From assembly GCF_032854445.1 (NCBI RefSeq), contig NC_088307.1:17372017-17436016 (forward strand): a stretch of DNA of 64,000 bases. The letters run 5' to 3'. This stretch comes from Liolophura sinensis. Lineage: Eukaryota > Mollusca > Polyplacophora > Chitonida > Chitonidae. The notes beneath the pieces were generated by a model, which was given only the letters and a program-made list of their open reading frames with translations, did no database searches and was not told where the DNA came from. Positions within the stretch are counted from its first letter, which is position 1. Every line of letters starts with the position of its first letter. Made by a program: the position numbers and the translations under genes. Shown here in pieces: positions 60,359 through 64,000 of the stretch.

Positions 60359-63300
60359 TCCAAGGCCAGATTTGAAGCTGGACCTCATGTGATTTAGTGA
60401 TTGAAAAAGTGCCCTGAACCACTATACCACTATGTAGGTAGTGGCTCCTTATTCTTTTTAAATATACAGTGAAGAATTGTTACAGTATTCCACCAAGGCA
60501 TACCTTTTTACACATTAACTTTTAAGGGCATTCATGACATTTTTGCTGTTTGTGATTCAGACGAGGCAGGATGCAGCCTCCGTGTTGTTCGTTGACCGGT
60601 CCCTGGATTTGGCTTCCGTAACTGGCCACCAGGGGGAGACATTATTGGATCGTATCATCCAGATGTTGCCTCGACTCAAAGACAGTAACGATGTTCTAGT
60701 CGACATGCAGAGCATTACAGCTGCACCTAGGTATGTCTCTTCATTCATCGTGTTAAAGTGCAATGTGCATTGGGAAATGTTGGAAATGTGTTTAGAACAT
60801 TTTTGCATTGTATTTATTTTTTTATTTGATTGGTGTTTTACGCCGTACTCAAGAATATTTCACTTATACGACGACGGCCAGCATTATGGTGGGTGGAAAC
60901 CGGGCAGAGCCCAGGGGAAACCCACAACCATCCGCATGTTGTTGACAGACCTTCCCACTTATGGCCGGAGAGGAAGCCAGCATGAGCTGGACTTGAACTC
61001 ATAGCAACCGCATTGGTGAGAGGCTCCTGAGTCATTACATTGCACTAGCGCGCTAACCAACTGAACCAAGGAGGCCCCCTTTTGCATTGTACTTTGTGAA
61101 TCTAAATGTACAGATGTACATTACATTCTAATGAGCAAAAGTACACCCTCTTCAAGCAAAAGCATGGGGTGATTGTATTCCTGTGTTTACACAATATTTC
61201 ATACCATATATAAATATGTATTGCAATTTAAGCTGTTCACCACTCTGTTCAACAATATTCAACATTTGGTTAAAACTTGAGCCTAGACTTGAACAGATTG
61301 AACATGTACCATGTTTTTTCTCCAGTAGTTGTGAAAACCCGCTTGTCTGCCCAGGATGTTTGGCCCAGCCCCCTCACTCCTCCACTCAAACACTCCTAAA
61401 TTTTATGGCAACTTCAAAACAAAAGGTAAGTTTGATGATACATATATAGGAACACCGTATTGAATACGTATTGCATATTGAATACCGTAAATTACCAAAT
61501 TCATGACTTAGGGTATTGTGTATTAGAAGCAAAGTTAAGGCAAATGTTGAGGGTGGTATCTCAAAAAGTACATCATTTAATTGACCTGAAGTTTCATATA
61601 CATATAAAGCACGAGGGGGTTGTTCCATCTATTGATGACCTAGGTGCATATTAATTACCGTAAATTACCAAATTTACGATTTCAGTTTGTATTGAGCTGA
61701 AGTTTTGCATTCATGTATCTCCTACAGGCAAGCTCTTTAGTATCCTTGCTACCAAATCTAAGGGTTTTTTTTTTCATGTTGACCCCCAGCTACCGTTGTT
61801 CTTGGGGCTTTGGTTTCAGTAACTGGTCAGAAATGTTTTCGTGTGTGCTCTTGTATGAAGTTTCATGTAGTCCACTTGCCCTTCAACAGTATGACTGAAG
61901 TCATGTGGGATAGTTCGCTAGTAACTCGCCAAAGGTCAGTGGTTCACTCCAAGATCTCCCTTTTTTCTCCCTTAAAATTGGCCGCCATAAGTGAAAATAT
62001 TTATATGGAGGTGAACAACAATTAAATAAATAAATATTGATGTTACCATTTTAGAAATGCCTTAAATGGTCATTGGTAGTTTTGTCATTCTTTCCATGTA
62101 GGAATCTCTGATGAACGTTAACAGGCATTTAGTTGAAGCAGCAACAAAGGAGAAGTTACCTCTGAAGTTATCCACCAAACCTGGCCGTGTCACCCCTGAC
62201 CTTTTGACCTCAACTTTGACCTTGTTCAAGTAAGAAATTTTTTGTTGCAGAATGTTTGCACAATTGGACATGTGTAGCTATTCTTTTTATACCATTTAAT
62301 AATATCAGGGATATTAATTAAAACAAAAAACAGCTTCATCCCTGCAGGGGCCTCCGTGGTTCAGTTGGTTAGCACGCTAGCGCAGCGTGATGACCTTGCA
62401 GTCTCTCACCATTGCGGTCGCTGTGAGTTCAAGTCTGACAGCAACCTGTGGATGGTCGTGGGTTTCCCTGGGGCACTGCCCGGTTTCCACCCACCATAAT
62501 GCTGGCCGCCGTTGTATAAGTGAAATATTCTTGAGTACGGGGTAAAACACCAATCAAATAAATAAATCAAATTCATCCATGCATAATATTTAAAAATCGA
62601 TTGTCTTGATTCTGACTGGTTGTTGGTTTTTATGTGATAGCTGTTTCACATGTTGCCCAATCTTGATAAAATTTTGGGTACAGGTTGATTTTGTGGCCAC
62701 TTAGATCAAGGCTGAAAGCCAGCATGCTCCATGTATAAGTTTTGCATATTTGATGTGGGATATAATTGCGCTGAAGTTATATTTTTTATTACTGTAGTTG
62801 AATACCCAAGTTAAGAAACTGAGGTCATGAATCAAAAAAATCTAGTGAATAAATCGTTAGGAATCTTTTGCATTTTCAGAAACAACAACAGAGCAATCGA
62901 CAATCATTGTGATCTTCTTCAAATTGCCATAGCAACTGCTCAAGCCCTGAGCCACCCTGCCAACAGTCGCTATGACAACCTTACAGGGGTGGAGAAGCTG
63001 CTGTTACAGCAGCTGAGTGAAGACAGTGAACCTTCTCCGCTGTCACAAATCACACAGCTTCTCAACACAGAGATGGCCAAACCAAGACAAGAAAGGTTTG
63101 TAAGATAGAAGTTTTGCAAGGTTGAAAATTGCATCACTTTAAAAAAAACACATACATGTTCTAGATTGCTCTAATGTACAAAAGTGTGAAAATTTTGTGT
63201 GGTTGATTTTACCTTACCATTAATCCTATGTTTAAAACCAGAATTTTGGAGCTACCGTTATTGCAGAAATTTTGATTTATTTATTTATTTGATTTGATTT

Positions 63301-63915
63301 GTCCATAACTATTGAGACCATCATAACCATCAATGACTAAAATGAGTCAGAAACTCACAAATTATATGCGTTTGGCTGATTCAGCTTTTTAAATGATTAG
63401 AGCATTTTGTCCTTTCCTTTAGGAATCTTTCACTAGATGATTTTCTTGCGTTGTTGTTGTTCACATACTCAGTCATGGGGGATGTCTATACCAGCCCTGA
63501 GGAAGACGAGAACGAGGCTAAGGTTTGTGTATTGTTGTCAGCACCGCCACAGATCCATAAGACTCCCCTGGCTTTTCTATAACATATTACTCATTTATAT
63601 TCATAAAACCTGTATTCTGTATGACTATCCTTTTATTTACTTTTTGTCTTTATTTATTTCATTATTTTTTAACAGTATACTCAAGGGACTTTTAATGTGC
63701 AACAGCAGTTAAGTTATGGCTCGAGAAAGCCAGATGTGCTTTACATACCATTAAAAAAACTGAATTAAAAATCATATTAGTTATGTTTCCATGTCACTGC
63801 AATAAGTATTGCCCTCTGATGTTCTTCAAAATCTTCTTGTTTATTTTTCAGGTAGCTCTGGTAAACGCCATAATAAAGGAAAAAGATGCACTGCCCAGTT
63901 TGGTACAGGATTTAG
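55710..63915 (+). CDS. SCFD2: Sec1 family domain-containing protein 2 (3' end outside the window)
   Basis: Sec1/Munc18-family protein of the SCFD2 branch, expected to act in vesicle or Golgi membrane trafficking with SNAREs. Eleven exons with matching phases: 55710-55883, 56610-56843, 57556-57708, 58913-58990, 60016-60147, 60561-60730, 61326-61425, 62102-62229, 62880-63095, 63423-63522, 63852-63915. They code for 516 residues so far; the human protein has 684, so about a quarter is beyond the right edge. Family landmarks: 'GVVFMDNACAECLHW', 'FEQLEDKLLEWMGNMNYTSE', 'LTPAFTSLFPLL', 'GVREEVYCLGY', 'SVLFVDRSLDLASVTGHQGE', 'RHLVEAATKEKLPLKLS', 'GRVTP', 'LLQIAIATAQALSHP'. The ATG at 55710 places 'FMDNACAE' at the usual distance from the N-terminus. 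No frameshift or internal stop is seen. Introns hold at least seven SINE copies or fragments. Confidence 0.95.
56377..56452 (-). mobile_element. SINE head fragment
   Basis: Reverse-orientation head only ('gagaggctcctggatcatta' ... 'ctgtgaaggccacc'). SCFD2 intron 1. Confidence 0.75.
56880..57035 (+). repeat. Fragment of a second tRNA-like SINE family
   Basis: Starts 'gtgagttcaaacccggtttt' then 'agacagggaatttt', matching the middle of 57090-57235. SCFD2 intron 2. Confidence 0.5.
57090..57235 (+). mobile_element. Second tRNA-headed SINE family
   Basis: A tRNA-like start ('tatggctgagcagttaaggt', then 'gcatgggttcagtccc' as box B) is followed by 'ttttggacaggaaattttca'. Different from the main SINE. 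SCFD2 intron 2. Confidence 0.6.
57865..58090 (+). mobile_element. SINE, diverged
   Basis: 'gcacaatgacccaggagcct', 'cagttcaagtccagct' and 'tataagtgaaatattcttga'. Middle shortened. SCFD2 intron 3. Confidence 0.85.
58599..58872 (+). mobile_element. SINE, near full length
   Basis: From 'gggcttccatggccaaggtg' to 'caccatcctaataaataaat'. SCFD2 intron 3, ending about 40 bp before exon 4. Confidence 0.9.
59354..59612 (+). mobile_element. Family B SINE-like copy
   Basis: 'gccattgaccattatggttg', 'ggtcattggtttgttccagg', 'ggtgtcctccactgataaaa' and 'tgttaaacaccaatgaagta'. SCFD2 intron 4. Confidence 0.7.
59698..59962 (+). mobile_element. SINE, near full length
   Basis: From 'ggggccactgtggctgagtg' to 'caccaatcaaataaaatatt'. 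SCFD2 intron 4, about 55 bp before exon 5. Confidence 0.92.
60316..60360. repeat. (ATTT)n microsatellite
   Basis: About eleven tetranucleotide copies. SCFD2 intron 5. Confidence 0.93.
60813..61079 (-). mobile_element. SINE, full length with target-site duplication
   Basis: Reverse-orientation copy ending 'aaccaaggaggcccc', flanked by the 12-bp direct repeat TTTTGCATTGTA at 60801-60812 and 61080-61091. SCFD2 intron 6. Confidence 0.95.
61905..62035 (+). mobile_element. Family B SINE-like fragment
   Basis: 'tagtaactcgccaaaggtca', 'gtggttcactccaag', 'ggccgccataagtgaaaata', and tail 'aattaaataaataaat'. SCFD2 intron 7. Confidence 0.7.
62347..62571 (+). mobile_element. SINE with target-site duplication, central deletion
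   Basis: Head 'ggggcctccgtggttcagtt', tail 'aaataaataaatcaaa'. Flanked by TTCATCCCTGCA (62335-62346) and TTCATCCATGCA (62572-62583), one mismatch. About 40 bp of the centre is missing compared with the 274-bp copy. SCFD2 intron 8. Confidence 0.92.
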
Positions 63916-63925
63916 GTATGGCTGC

Positions 63926-64000
63926 TAATAGCAGCGTTAGGATTTCACCAAAAGGTTGAAGATTTACAGTAATAACAGCATTAGGATTTCACCAAAAGGT
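63926..64000 (+). repeat. Tandem repeat cut by the window end
   Basis: 'ttaggatttcaccaaaaggt' occurs twice, 43 bp or so apart, and may continue beyond the window. SCFD2 intron 11. Confidence 0.75.

Noticed and set aside
60534..61004. 156-codon open frame extending SCFD2 exon 6
   Set aside because: The exon ends at the GTATGT donor at 60731. The rest is intron and SINE, and the splice to 61326 gives the family sequence.

Overview
This is eukaryotic nuclear DNA, most likely from a lophotrochozoan invertebrate such as a mollusc. The genes are split into short exons by long, AT-rich, repeat-filled introns with GT-AG splice sites. The window also holds at least fifteen copies or fragments of a tRNA-headed SINE, several other interspersed repeats, miniature inverted-repeat DNA transposons, and many minisatellites. 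The clade call is an inference from gene structure and repeat style. There are no bacterial features and no CRISPR array.

Layout: (1) 2.5-8.2 kb, + strand: an EF-hand protein whose first exon was not found, with four EF-hand-like loops and a hydrophobic C-terminal tail. (2) 9.85-14.95 kb, +: frame-broken remnants resembling the C-terminal part of TRANK1, with two copies of a duplicated segment that carries a MITE half. (3) 16.4-21.8 kb, -: a ten-exon gene in which every exon phase agrees. It predicts a 488-residue protein that I do not recognise, ending in an acidic tandem-repeat exon. Two similar candidate 5' exons lie upstream at 22.5 and 23.0 kb. (4) 25.9-28.35 kb, -: a decayed inosine-uridine nucleoside hydrolase. 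(5) 30.0-35.8 kb, +: a complete 20S proteasome beta2 gene (PSMB7). (6) 44.2-51.2 kb, -: a NEK6/NEK7-type kinase with an apparent 2-nt frameshift in exon 7 and a six-unit tandem array made from one of its own acceptor-exon boundaries. (7) 55.7 kb to the window end, +: SCFD2 (Sec1 family domain-containing protein 2), eleven exons, running off the right edge.

These genes look like unrelated neighbours: two housekeeping genes (proteasome, membrane-fusion Sec1/Munc18 family), one mitotic/inflammasome-type kinase, one calcium-binding protein, one unknown gene and two dead genes. I see no operon-like system. The most notable signals are the complete unrecognised repeat-tailed gene, the EF-hand protein with a GPI- or tail-anchor-like end, and repeats that arose from gene or SINE sequence: the NEK exon-boundary array, a minisatellite grown from inside a SINE, and a decayed PSMB7 exon duplicate split by a foldback element.

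Exon coordinates were derived by hand from splice consensus, reading frame and phase. No alignment or transcript data were available.
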